Part shown: piece after piece, positions 24,672 to 31,991 of the stretch | How the letters are laid out: the number at the start of each line of letters is the position of its first letter | Numbering within the stretch: the stretch's first letter is position 1 | NCBI GenBank assembly: GCA_947628065.1 | Contig: CANQYK010000008.1 | Span: 1 to 33,516 of the forward strand | Reading direction: 5' to 3' | DNA: 33,516 nucleotides | Source: an uncultured Bacilli bacterium | GTDB lineage: Bacteria > Bacillota_I > Bacilli_A > RF39 > UBA660 | Program-made: the position numbers and the translations under genes | Notes under the pieces: model-generated | Told to the model about the DNA's origin: nothing | The model's input: the letters and a program-made list of their open reading frames with translations, nothing else | Databases searched by the model: none

Positions 24672-24838
24672 AAAACCGGACTTTTTATTCCAAAATCGAA
24701 CTTTTTCACTCCAAAACCGGACTTTTCTATTTCAAAACCGGACTTTTTCACTCCAAAACCGGACTTTTCTATTTCAAAACCGGACTTTTTTGCTTCAAAA
24801 CCGGACTTTTTCACTCCAAAACCGGACTTTTTCAATAA
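24672..24838. repeat. Array of eight 21-bp tandem repeats
   Basis: Units start at 24672 (20 bases), 24692, 24713, 24734, 24755, 24776, 24797 and 24818. The core AAAACCGGACTTTT is constant (unit 2 has two changes). The tails alternate between TCACTCC (units 2, 4, 7) and CTATTTC (units 3, 5), which gives a 42-bp higher order. There are no unique spacers. Confidence 0.95.
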
Positions 24839-24841
24839 ATT

Positions 24842-24865
24842 AAAACTGACAATACTGCCAGTTTT
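24842..24865. terminator. Hairpin terminator between LCP gene and the repeat array
   Basis: Ten-pair stem AAAACTGACA / TGCCAGTTTT with one G-T pair and a four-base loop. On the minus strand it ends the LCP transcript; on the plus strand it would end a transcript of the array (TTTTATTCTTCT follows). Confidence 0.65.
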
Positions 24866-26333
24866 ATTCTTCTACTTCTTTTGTTCCTAATACTTCATTT
24901 AATTTTGCTTTTGCAGCTTCTACTGTTTCCATATTTGGATTCATAACATATAAGTTTTGATATGGATAACTATATGTTGGTGATTTCGCACCAGTTCCAG
25001 TAACATTCATTTTTTCAATACTCCAAGATGCCATATCATTCAATTGCATCTTAACCAAACTTGTTAAATCATCTTCTGTTAAATTTGTTTGGAAGGTACC
25101 ATCCAAAGCATTTAATATACTAGAATAATTAGAAATTAATGTTTTTGAACTTGATACTTTATTAATTACTTTTTCAATCAATTGTTCTTGATTCTCACCA
25201 CGATGACGATCTCCATCTTTATAGGCTTTTCTCTCTCGTGCAAAAGCTAGGGCACAAGCACCCTTTACTGGATTATCACCTGGATTAATTACACATGACT
25301 TATTGGCTTTACAGCGGAAAGAGTAATTAACATCCGAATTTAAAGTTACTCCACCAATCGCATCTACAAGTCCTACAACAGCATTAAAGTTTAATTTGGC
25401 ATAATAGCTAATATCAACACCAAATAAATCTTCAATAGTTGACATTGATAACTCAACTCCACCAACTGCACCAGCATGTGTTAGTTTATCTTTATAACCA
25501 GTTGTACCATGAAGTTGTACATAATAATCTCTTGGAATATGTACCATAGCAATTTTTTTATCGACTGGATTTACGGCTAATAAAATATTAACATCACTTA
25601 AACTTCTAGCAGGAAGTGCATTGGTTCTTGTGTCAATACCACTAAGATATAATACAAAGGAATCTTTTGTAACATTAACACCGGTACTCTTTTCTTTTAT
25701 TTTCTGTTTTATCTTAACAGAACCTAAAATTCGAACCTTTTCATCATAATCGGTATCAATGGAATCCATCGCATCATAATTACCAGAATTTACCACAACG
25801 ATCATTTTTTTGTCATCTTCCAAGTCTGTTAATAATTCCATAGCATTTTCTTCATAATCAAAGGTGACATCAACTTTTTTCTTTACTGCTTTCTCAAGTA
25901 ATGTTTCATCTTTTAAGTCTTTAAAAGCAATAACTTCTTCTCCTTTTATGTCTTTTAATTTTTTATATTCAGAATCTTTATTTACCAATATATGGTATAC
26001 CGTAGTTTCATATTTTGTATTCAAATTTTTTCTCATAAAATCAAGGGTATCATTAATCTTTAAAATAGCAAAGACAGAAATAGCAATACATAACACTGCT
26101 ATAACATCAAGTACAATCAACACCCATTTTCTTACATTCTTCTTAATGACAAAGAAACCATGAAGAACAAGAAAAAGAATAAATACTCCAACCATAATAC
26201 CAAAATATAATATTGGTAAAACATCCGCACGGAAAATTAAAAAACTAAGGGTTCCTAAAGAAATAAGACTTAATATCCAAAGGAATCTACTAATTATCGT
26301 TAATACTTTCTTTTTTTTCTTTTTTCGACTCAT
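24864..26333 (-). CDS. LytR-CpsA-Psr (LCP) family cell-wall ligase
   Basis: 489 aa. A very basic start (SRKKKKKK) is followed by three membrane helices (about 13-31, 35-60, 67-92), an accessory domain (about 105-215), and the LCP catalytic domain from about 223: FVLYLSGIDTRTNALPARSLSDVNILLAVNP, IAMVHIPRDYYVQLHG, KLTHAGAVGGVELSMSTIEDLFGVDISYYAKLNFN, VDAIGGVTL, and ALAFARERKAYKDGDRHRGENQEQLI with the conserved Asp and Arg residues. LCP enzymes move lipid-linked teichoic acids or capsule polysaccharides to peptidoglycan outside the membrane. Its position beside a polysaccharide ABC exporter fits that role. Confidence 0.94.
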   Translation of the reverse strand: MSRKKKKKKVLTIISRFLWILSLISLGTLSFLIFRADVLPILYFGIMVGVFILFLVLHGFFVIKKNVRKWVLIVLDVIAVLCIAISVFAILKINDTLDFMRKNLNTKYETTVYHILVNKDSEYKKLKDIKGEEVIAFKDLKDETLLEKAVKKKVDVTFDYEENAMELLTDLEDDKKMIVVVNSGNYDAMDSIDTDYDEKVRILGSVKIKQKIKEKSTGVNVTKDSFVLYLSGIDTRTNALPARSLSDVNILLAVNPVDKKIAMVHIPRDYYVQLHGTTGYKDKLTHAGAVGGVELSMSTIEDLFGVDISYYAKLNFNAVVGLVDAIGGVTLNSDVNYSFRCKANKSCVINPGDNPVKGACALAFARERKAYKDGDRHRGENQEQLIEKVINKVSSSKTLISNYSSILNALDGTFQTNLTEDDLTSLVKMQLNDMASWSIEKMNVTGTGAKSPTYSYPYQNLYVMNPNMETVEAAKAKLNEVLGTKEVEE

Positions 26334-26363
26334 TTTCTCAACTCCAATTAATTCTACTTTACT

Positions 26364-26391
26364 AGTATAACATTTTTTAAGAAAAAATCAA
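26364..26391 (-). promoter_or_regulatory. Promoter of the LCP gene
   Basis: Minus strand TTGATT (26391-26386), 16-base spacer, TATACT (26369-26364). Confidence 0.6.
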
Positions 26392-26403
26392 CTTTACAAT
26401 TAA

Positions 26404-26426
26404 TATGATGCCAAGTTGACATCATA
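26404..26426 (-). terminator. Weak hairpin after the ABC exporter operon
   Basis: Minus strand stem TATGATG / CATCATA with a nine-base loop and only a poor T-tract, so read-through into the LCP gene is likely. Confidence 0.45.
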
Positions 26427-26428
26427 CT

Positions 26429-27211
26429 TTATATATCTTCGTCTTCGGATACACCCATAAATTCTTTATATTTTGGAAGCACTTCATCAGGCTTTCCAAT
26501 CATTTTCATCTTACCATCATGAAGCCATAATACCTCATCACATAGTTCTTCTAAGGTAGATGTACTATGAGAAACAATAATAACCGTTCTTGTATCATCA
26601 TCAATTAATTCACGCATCTTTTCATAGCTTTTCTTTTTAAATTGTACATCCCCTACACTTAATACTTCATCAATTAACATAATATCGGTTTCCAAAATTG
26701 CTGTGATTGCGAAAGCAAGTTTCGAATACATTCCAGAGGAATACATTCGAACTGGTTTATCAATAAAATCACCAATATCAGCAAATTCTATAATTTCTCG
26801 TTCTTTTTCTTTTATTTGCTCTTCGGTAAATCCCAATAACATTCCAGACAAATAAATGTTTTCATATCCTGTTAGTTTTTTATTAAAACCGACACCAATG
26901 GATAGTAAAGATACTGTATTACCATGTAAGTTAATAGAACCTTTATCGGGTGAAAAGATTCCTGCAATTGCTCGAAGCATGGTACTTTTTCCACTTCCAT
27001 TTTTTCCAACAATACCAAGGATCTTTCCTTCTTTTATTTCAAATGAAACACCTTTTACTGCTTCTACAATATCTTTTTTATTTGGTTTTAATCGAAACAA
27101 ATTTCTTTTAATTGATATTTTTTGTAATCCTTTATATTGAATATGTAAATTACTAACAGTAACTGCCATCTTCTTTACATTCTTCATTTTCTTTTTTTTT
27201 CTTTTTTTCAT
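26429..27211 (-). CDS. ABC transporter ATPase for cell-wall polysaccharide export (TagH-like)
   Basis: 260 aa. Walker A GKNGSGKST (69-77), Q-loop region SIGVGFNKKLTGYENIYLSGMLLG, signature YSSGMYSKLAFAI, Walker B DIMLIDEVLSVGD and switch His in VIIVSHS. The VRMYSSGMYSKL and DEVLSVGD wording is typical of the TagH/Wzt group that exports teichoic acid or O-antigen-type polymers. The C-terminal carbohydrate-binding extension of Wzt is absent. The start overlaps the permease stop (TAATG). A basic N-terminal extension (KKRKKKKMKNVKK) precedes the domain; starts at M9 or M15 are possible. Confidence 0.93.
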   Translation of the reverse strand: MKKRKKKKMKNVKKMAVTVSNLHIQYKGLQKISIKRNLFRLKPNKKDIVEAVKGVSFEIKEGKILGIVGKNGSGKSTMLRAIAGIFSPDKGSINLHGNTVSLLSIGVGFNKKLTGYENIYLSGMLLGFTEEQIKEKEREIIEFADIGDFIDKPVRMYSSGMYSKLAFAITAILETDIMLIDEVLSVGDVQFKKKSYEKMRELIDDDTRTVIIVSHSTSTLEELCDEVLWLHDGKMKMIGKPDEVLPKYKEFMGVSEDEDI

Positions 27212-27993
27212 TATATCACCTTCGCATATGTATTTTCATTTTTATGTATCGTATGTACTCCAATTATAATTAAAAAAAGTGCTATAGTATACCAAACAAG
27301 GAGTCCTTCATAACTTGGTAATTTATTGTATAAAATAACTTTTCTAGATTCACTCATAAGAAATGCTATCGGATTAGCTCGTAATAAAAGAAATTTCAAA
27401 TTTCCAGTTAATCTCTCATTGATATTATAGAAAATACCAGATAAATAGAATACTAATTTCAATACAATATTAGTCAAATTTTTTAAATCTTCAATAAATA
27501 CTCCAAAATGCATTAATAAAAGTCCCAATCCAAAAGAGATCATATATAATGCTGGTAATATAATAACAAAGTATAAAATATGATAAGTAAAAGGTACTTT
27601 ATTTAGAAACATTAAAATGAAAACCAAACATAAAGAAATAAAAAGCTTAAATAAATAAGTAAAAGATTTTGATAATAATAAAATATATTTGGGTATATAA
27701 ACTTTTGTTACAATATCTCTATTATTAACAATTAAACTAACACTTCCTGTTATCATACGATTAAAAAATTCCCAACAAGTAAGACCAATAAATACAAATA
27801 CTGCAAAATACTTTTCACTTGCTGTAAAGATAACAGTAAAAATAAATGTATAAATAACCATAAACGATAATGGATCTATTACCCACCAAAGCCAGTTTAA
27901 ATAACTTCCAGCTATTTCACTTTTTAACTCTGCTTTTGCAGAACGAATCGCATATTTATAGTATTTTTTAATATTTTGAAAAAACTTTTTCAT
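27211..27993 (-). CDS. ABC-2 type permease for polysaccharide export (TagG-like)
   Basis: 260 aa with six membrane helices and an amphipathic N-terminus (FFQNIKKYYKYAIRSAKAELKSEIAGSYLNWLWWVIDPLSFM), which is the hallmark of the TagG/Wzm family; the block ends with SESRKVILYNKLPSYEGL. With the following ATPase it should form a two-plus-two transporter for lipid-linked cell-wall polymer. RBS AAGGAG and own promoter make it the first gene of the exporter operon. Together with the LCP ligase downstream it forms an export-and-attach unit; the polymer itself is not encoded in this window. Confidence 0.92.
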   Translation of the reverse strand: MKKFFQNIKKYYKYAIRSAKAELKSEIAGSYLNWLWWVIDPLSFMVIYTFIFTVIFTASEKYFAVFVFIGLTCWEFFNRMITGSVSLIVNNRDIVTKVYIPKYILLLSKSFTYLFKLFISLCLVFILMFLNKVPFTYHILYFVIILPALYMISFGLGLLLMHFGVFIEDLKNLTNIVLKLVFYLSGIFYNINERLTGNLKFLLLRANPIAFLMSESRKVILYNKLPSYEGLLVWYTIALFLIIIGVHTIHKNENTYAKVI

Positions 27994-28030
27994 ATCTTTG
28001 ACTCCTTAAAATATTATTTTCCGCATATTG

Positions 28031-28058
28031 ATTATAGCATAAAAACGAAAAAATACAA
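28031..28058 (-). promoter_or_regulatory. Promoter of the ABC exporter operon
   Basis: Minus strand TTGTAT (28058-28053), 16-base spacer, TATAAT (28036-28031). Confidence 0.65.
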
Positions 28059-28065
28059 AATTATA

Positions 28066-28090
28066 TTAAAAAAATAGCATTTTGCTATTT
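28066..28090 (-). terminator. Terminator of the SDH-type protease-like gene
   Basis: Minus strand stem AAATAGC / GCTATTT with a five-base loop, followed by T run. Confidence 0.85.
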
Positions 28091-28096
28091 CAATTG

Positions 28097-28996
28097 TTAC
28101 TGCTCAAAAAATCCTACTAAAACTCCATTCTGATTTTCAAGTAATTTTACCACTTGACTATTTTCAAAAGTAATCATATAACAATGATGAATAGATAATA
28201 TGGCATCTTGTAATTTATTATTATCTTCTAAAGGAATTACTTTTAATCCTATTTCTTTTGCTTTTACGATCCCAATATGCCTGGAATGTAATTTCGTATA
28301 AGAATTATTATTCAAATATTCCATAATTGATTTTATTTTTTTATCTTTTTCTTGCTTTTTTTCATTTTCAAACATACTTCCTGTTCTTAACCACTTTTCA
28401 GCAACCTCAGAAGATAACTCAATTGCTTTATAACATTGTCCTATCATTGTAGGAGGATATTTTTCTAATATCTGTTTCCAAAATACAATACTTCCAGGAT
28501 TTTCCTCTATCTCTTTCTTTGCTTGTTCATATTCTTGAACAATTCCATGAGCAGGAAAACCACCAAAGTGCGGATCTATAGGACCAATACTAGAATGTTT
28601 CCCAAGATAAATCTCTTTTCCAATAAGAGATAGCATTGTACCACCTGACATTGCTAATTGAGGAACAAAAATCCTTATATCTGTTCCAAAAATACTTCTT
28701 AAATAATCACCTATAGTTTCAGTAGCAGCAACCTCACCACCTGGAGAATGAATAATTAAATCAAGTCCTTTTTCTTTATCCATTCCATATATTACAGACA
28801 TAAATAAATTAATATCTCTATCATTTATACTTACATCTACATTATTACTCATTGTCAAAAAACCTGAATAATAACAAATTACATTTCTTCCAGTCATTTT
28901 TGATAGATTTTTTATATATTTTTTTCTAACAAGATCAATCGGTGAATAATATTCTTGATTTTTTATTTCGTTTAATATTTCAGAATAATTTGCCAT
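28097..28996 (-). CDS. SDH_sah family ClpP-fold serine protease-like protein
   Basis: 299 aa. ClpP/crotonase-fold core: NVICYYSGF, LDLIIHSPGGEVAATETIGDYLRS, IRIFVPQLAMSGGTMLSLIGKEIYLGKHSSIGPIDPHFGG. Ser117 of AMSGGT is the expected nucleophile, and the SIGPIDPH segment is the family's SppA-like conserved block. This is the pattern of PF01972, often called serine dehydrogenase proteinase, which is related to signal-peptide peptidase SppA but lacks membrane helices here. The substrate is unknown. The ATG lies inside the last codons of the 85-residue gene upstream (17-base overlap), so the two are coupled. A strong terminator follows. Confidence 0.88.
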   Translation of the reverse strand: MANYSEILNEIKNQEYYSPIDLVRKKYIKNLSKMTGRNVICYYSGFLTMSNNVDVSINDRDINLFMSVIYGMDKEKGLDLIIHSPGGEVAATETIGDYLRSIFGTDIRIFVPQLAMSGGTMLSLIGKEIYLGKHSSIGPIDPHFGGFPAHGIVQEYEQAKKEIEENPGSIVFWKQILEKYPPTMIGQCYKAIELSSEVAEKWLRTGSMFENEKKQEKDKKIKSIMEYLNNNSYTKLHSRHIGIVKAKEIGLKVIPLEDNNKLQDAILSIHHCYMITFENSQVVKLLENQNGVLVGFFEQ

Positions 28997-29237
28997 AATA
29001 ATTATTTCCTAATCTTGCTCCTGTTGCATCAATAGAGCGATTTTTTTTCGTCATATCATAGCGCGTAAACTCATGATAACTATTTTCTTTTGGAACTATA
29101 TTTCTTTTTTGATCCATCAAATCAAGTTTTTTATACACTTTTTCAATTTCTTTTGTCTTTAATTCCTCTTTCTTCACAATATTCACCTCTTTATTAAATC
29201 GATTGATTTTTAATAACACATAGAAAGAATCTTCCAT
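28980..29237 (-). CDS. Small hypothetical protein upstream of the SDH-type gene
   Basis: 85 aa, rich in Lys, Glu and Asn. Not recognised. The middle (KKEELKTKEIEKVYKKLDLMDQKRNIV) is a likely coiled coil; the end (SYHEFTRYDMTKKNRSIDATGARLGNNYYGKLF) looks like a tail or peptide that may bind something. No signal or membrane helix. It overlaps the protease-like gene by 17 bases, so a partner, adaptor or substrate role is reasonable but unproven. The ribosome site (GAGGGATGA) lies 11 bases from the ATG. The spacer 29238-29373 has TACTAT as the best -10, without a good -35. Confidence 0.65.
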   Translation of the reverse strand: MEDSFYVLLKINRFNKEVNIVKKEELKTKEIEKVYKKLDLMDQKRNIVPKENSYHEFTRYDMTKKNRSIDATGARLGNNYYGKLF

Positions 29238-29373
29238 TATTTAATCATCCCTCTCTTATGTATAGTATGATTAAAATAAAGAAAAATATAATGTTACTAA
29301 ATCTAAAGTTAATATATCACATATTTTTTTCTTTGAAAATAAATATTTTAAAATTACATGATATCCCGTAAAT

Positions 29374-30108
29374 TTACATAATATTTCCATTGGTAATTGC
29401 TATATTTTGTCCTGTAATACAATTTGCATCATCACTTAATAAAAATTCAAAAGTAGGAATCACTTCATCAACTGTTAAATTTTTACCTGTTGGACTATTC
29501 ATAGCATTTTGTTCCACTACTAAACTTGGAATACTATTTAAAAATTTTGTCTCTATCATAGAAGGAGATACACCATTGATGGTTATACCTTTTCCAGCAT
29601 ACTCAGCAGAAAGTGCTTTCACAAGTCCTAACAAAGCATATTTGCTAGTTACATAACTAGATAAATATTTCGGTGGAATATTCAAAGTATAAGACGTTAA
29701 CATTACGACTACTTTGCCATACTTATTTTTACTCATAATAGGTAAAAATTCATTTAATATAATAACAAGAGAACGTAATCCTATTTTTAAGTCTTTATCA
29801 AATTTGTCCCATTTTACCTTATGAAATTTCATATTTTCTACTTTATTAGCAGATAAATGAACAATATGGGTAGGAATTTTTCCACTTTCTTTTATGTTCT
29901 CTATAAACTGATAAATAGATTCTTCTTCTAAAAAATCACAAGAAAACAATAATAACTTTTCCCCTAACTCTTCTTTTAAAGATGATAACTTTTCATTTTC
30001 TTTTGTATAATGTGCAAGAATATAACTATAATCTTTCTGCACTTTCTTTATTAATGAAATACCAACATCAGAAGATGCTCCAATTACCAATAATATTTTT
30101 TCATTCAT
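29374..30108 (-). CDS. Short-chain dehydrogenase/reductase (SDR)
   Basis: 244 aa. Classical SDR: nucleotide-binding GASSDVG (10-16), HLSANKVENM in place of the NNAG motif, catalytic Ser in VVMLTSYTLN, catalytic Tyr and Lys in YVTSK, and INGVSPSMIETKF after it. It is close in style to FabG-like 3-oxoacyl reductases. Its start overlaps the MaoC gene by eight bases, so both are made together. A hydratase plus a reductase suggests work on a 3-hydroxyacyl/3-oxoacyl thioester, or on a nucleotide-sugar derivative, near the acyltransferase genes upstream. The last strand reads QNIAITNGNIM and the gene has no clear terminator. Confidence 0.88.
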   Translation of the reverse strand: MNEKILLVIGASSDVGISLIKKVQKDYSYILAHYTKENEKLSSLKEELGEKLLLFSCDFLEEESIYQFIENIKESGKIPTHIVHLSANKVENMKFHKVKWDKFDKDLKIGLRSLVIILNEFLPIMSKNKYGKVVVMLTSYTLNIPPKYLSSYVTSKYALLGLVKALSAEYAGKGITINGVSPSMIETKFLNSIPSLVVEQNAMNSPTGKNLTVDEVIPTFEFLLSDDANCITGQNIAITNGNIM

Positions 30109-30526
30109 GTTCTAATACACCTACTTTCATTGTTCCTCTACATACTTTTTCTTGTTTGTTATTTAAAATAGAAAAAGATATAGTAAATTGTTGAAAACCT
30201 TCATTCACATCAATTACTTTTCCCTTTACTGTTAAAGGACTGTCTGTTAAATAAACAGGCTTTTTAAACAAAATTTCTTCACTATGAATTAAACTATATT
30301 TACCAGGTAAATAAACACCAGCCAAAGTAGATAGAAAAGAAGAAGTCACACCACCATACACTACTCTATCAGGATAACCCATTTCTTTTGCATAAGAAGA
30401 ATCATTATGAAGTGGATTAATGTCTCCTGTTATTTCTTTAAATTTTGTAAGTGTTTCTTCTGTAATATTTGCTTGAAAAGACTCTTCCATTCCTACCTTA
30501 ATATCACTAAATTTATATTGATTCAT
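30101..30526 (-). CDS. MaoC-like (R)-hydratase
   Basis: 141 aa from ATG at 30526, preceded by GGTGA with normal spacing; an upstream in-frame TTG adds four residues over that ribosome site. The hot-dog-fold hydratase signature is ITGDINPLHNDSSYA with catalytic Asp35 and His40, followed by VVYGGVTSSFLSTLAGVYLPGKYS and the end strand FSILNNKQEKVCRGTMKVGV. It is expected to add water to a 2-enoyl thioester (CoA or ACP) or the reverse. It is found in some bacterial polysaccharide and lipid modification clusters together with an SDR, as here. A hairpin terminator separates it from the SGNH gene, so expression may need read-through. Confidence 0.9.
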   Translation of the reverse strand: MNQYKFSDIKVGMEESFQANITEETLTKFKEITGDINPLHNDSSYAKEMGYPDRVVYGGVTSSFLSTLAGVYLPGKYSLIHSEEILFKKPVYLTDSPLTVKGKVIDVNEGFQQFTISFSILNNKQEKVCRGTMKVGVLEHE

Positions 30527-30536
30527 ATTTATCACC

Positions 30537-30561
30537 AAAAAAGAATAGAATTAACTATTCT
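30537..30561 (-). terminator. Terminator-like hairpin between the SGNH and MaoC genes
   Basis: Minus strand stem AGAATAG / CTATTCT, loop TTAATT, then T run. The stem contains the stop of the 28-residue ORF. Confidence 0.6.
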
Positions 30562-30641
30562 ACTCCCTTTCTTGCACGATAAAAAGAATCTTGGTAACTC
30601 TCTAAAGCTACCCCCCGTAACTCTTGGTAAACTTTACTCAT
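30555..30641 (-). CDS. Possible 28-residue small protein
   Basis: ATG at 30641 follows GAAGGAATG, which is in the last codons of the SGNH gene, and begins one base after its TGA, so translation coupling is likely. The peptide (MSKVYQELRGVALESYQDSF...) is amphipathic and contains six G in the codons for Arg-Gly. The context resembles the G-run leader ORFs further upstream (GTTTAC ... TTAC ... G run ... TAGCTT). The stop lies inside a terminator stem. It may be a real small protein, a degenerate leader copy or a remnant. Confidence 0.4.
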   Translation of the reverse strand: MSKVYQELRGVALESYQDSFYRARKGVE

Positions 30642-30642
30642 T

Positions 30643-31728
30643 TCACATTCCTTCTTTCTTTTGATATGACTTCAGTATATCATCAAAATTCTTTTTTGTT
30701 AAGTTCTTAAAATCATTTTTAAATCTTTGATATTCATTTTCCCATGATTGATATTTTTTATCTTTTCGATGATCTTTTAACTTATAATGATCATGCAAAT
30801 ATTTTGAAAAATATAAAGTAAATTTCGTCGCACCATAAGTATTCAAATGCGGAATCATAAATAACTCTTTTTCAAAATCTATAGAAAAATCATTCAGTAA
30901 ATTAAAATTAATAATTTTAAACCCTTTATCATCTAAAAGTCTAGTAGCATAATTTAACAATACCACTCTTTCTGTTGTATAAACACAAGGTGGAATTACA
31001 AATAATACATTTAGTTTTTCTTTTTTTATATACTTCATTAAATCTTTTAATATTTCTATATTTTTTCCCGATTTCTTTATGCCATCCACATAAAATAAAT
31101 TTTGATCCCAATGGAAGTTTGTTTGTTTTGCTGTTTGGATCGTTTTAGAGGAAAACAAATATCCTTTATAATATTCTTCTATATCACTGAAATTATTTTT
31201 TTTAAGATTTTTCCAACTATTATGATACAGAAGAAAACTAAATTCATAATTTAAAATATTATTCTTTGATTTTGAATTCAAGTCACTTTTTTCTAAATTT
31301 ATATATTTAAAAAAAGTTTTAATTGAATTACTTTTGTTTTGAGAAAACTTCATATTATCAACAGTATTTCGGATTGCATCTTCTTTAAAAAACTTATCTA
31401 AATTTGATGAAAGATGATACAAATCAATAATATAAAGTTCTGGCTTTTGATATTTTCTAACTTCTTTTATTAAATTTTTTGAAAATAAAAATGGTTGATT
31501 TTCTGCTGTTACTAAACCTGTTGTAAAACCATACAAATCATAACTTAAAGTAGAATTAAAATGATACATAGATGTACTTGAGCCAATATAGACAATATCT
31601 AATGAATTTTTAGGTTCCTTATAAAAATAATAAACTGGTTTTTTCTCAATCCAAAGTACATTAAAAGTTAAATTCCAAATAATACAAAATATTAAAATAA
31701 ATATAATACATTTTACAATTTTTTTCAT
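30643..31728 (-). CDS. SGNH/DltD-like acyltransferase partner, copy A
   Basis: 361 aa. One N-terminal membrane helix (about 5-25), the rest outside. Block I is VYIGSSTSMYHFNSTLSYDLYG with Gly-x-Ser nucleophile region; strands LYIIDLYHLS and LNVLFVIPP follow; block V is IPHLNTYGATKFTLYF with the catalytic His but without the Asp that usually precedes it by three residues. The family resembles DltD/AlgJ-type proteins that hand an acyl group from an MBOAT enzyme to a cell-surface polymer. It is about half identical to copy B, with the same tail (LKDHRKDKKYQSW). Its leader ORF is closed at the present G-run length. Confidence 0.82.
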   Translation of the reverse strand: MKKIVKCIIFILIFCIIWNLTFNVLWIEKKPVYYFYKEPKNSLDIVYIGSSTSMYHFNSTLSYDLYGFTTGLVTAENQPFLFSKNLIKEVRKYQKPELYIIDLYHLSSNLDKFFKEDAIRNTVDNMKFSQNKSNSIKTFFKYINLEKSDLNSKSKNNILNYEFSFLLYHNSWKNLKKNNFSDIEEYYKGYLFSSKTIQTAKQTNFHWDQNLFYVDGIKKSGKNIEILKDLMKYIKKEKLNVLFVIPPCVYTTERVVLLNYATRLLDDKGFKIINFNLLNDFSIDFEKELFMIPHLNTYGATKFTLYFSKYLHDHYKLKDHRKDKKYQSWENEYQRFKNDFKNLTKKNFDDILKSYQKKEGM

Positions 31729-31796
31729 ATTACCACCACAGTAAGATTTTTGAAATATTGTAAAATGTAATAATACTTAAAATTAGGTTAGGTAAG

Positions 31797-31838
31797 CTAT
31801 CCCCCCCCCCGGGTTACAATTTGTAAACAAATATTCAT
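31797..31838 (-). CDS. Leader ORF A with G10 run, early stop
   Basis: ATG 31838 has the ribosome site AAAGGTG (31855-31849). It reads MNICLQIVTRGGG and then meets TAG because the G run (31801-31810) is ten bases. With nine or twelve G it would stay open to TAA one base before the SGNH copy A start; with eleven it would stop soon after. So this copy is read as off. It may be regulatory rather than a functional peptide. Confidence 0.5.
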   Translation of the reverse strand: MNICLQIVTRGGG

Positions 31839-31856
31839 TTCTAATCTACACCTTTC

Positions 31857-31893
31857 TTAAAAATTTCTATAAAATCTGATAAATCAACCCCTA
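31857..31893 (-). pseudogene. Relic of an MBOAT 3' end
   Basis: The minus strand sequence before leader A (GATTT-ATC-AGATTTTATAGAAAT, then TTTTAAGAAAGG) matches the end of the MBOAT gene (ADFIYRNF stop) with a four-base deletion. The remaining spacer to 31991 is AT-rich and shows no gene. Confidence 0.55.
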
Positions 31894-31991
31894 TTTCATA
31901 TAATAACTTATTATAAAATACAAAGATTATAATATAAATATTAAAATGATTTTATTATTATCAATTCAATACAACAAATTATAGATAAAAA

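Noticed and set aside
24672-24838. CRISPR-like array
   Set aside because: The repeats are directly adjacent 21-bp units without unique spacers, and no cas gene is in the window.
24692-24842. Repeat protein KKSGF(G/E)(V/A/I) on the minus strand
   Set aside because: The frame is open through the array, but there is no ATG or ribosome site and it would need a frameshifted LCP read-through; kept only as an observation.
31801-31810. C10/G10 runs as assembly artefacts
   Set aside because: Both copies show the run in the same context with different flanks, which points to real homopolymers, though the exact length may be wrong by a base.
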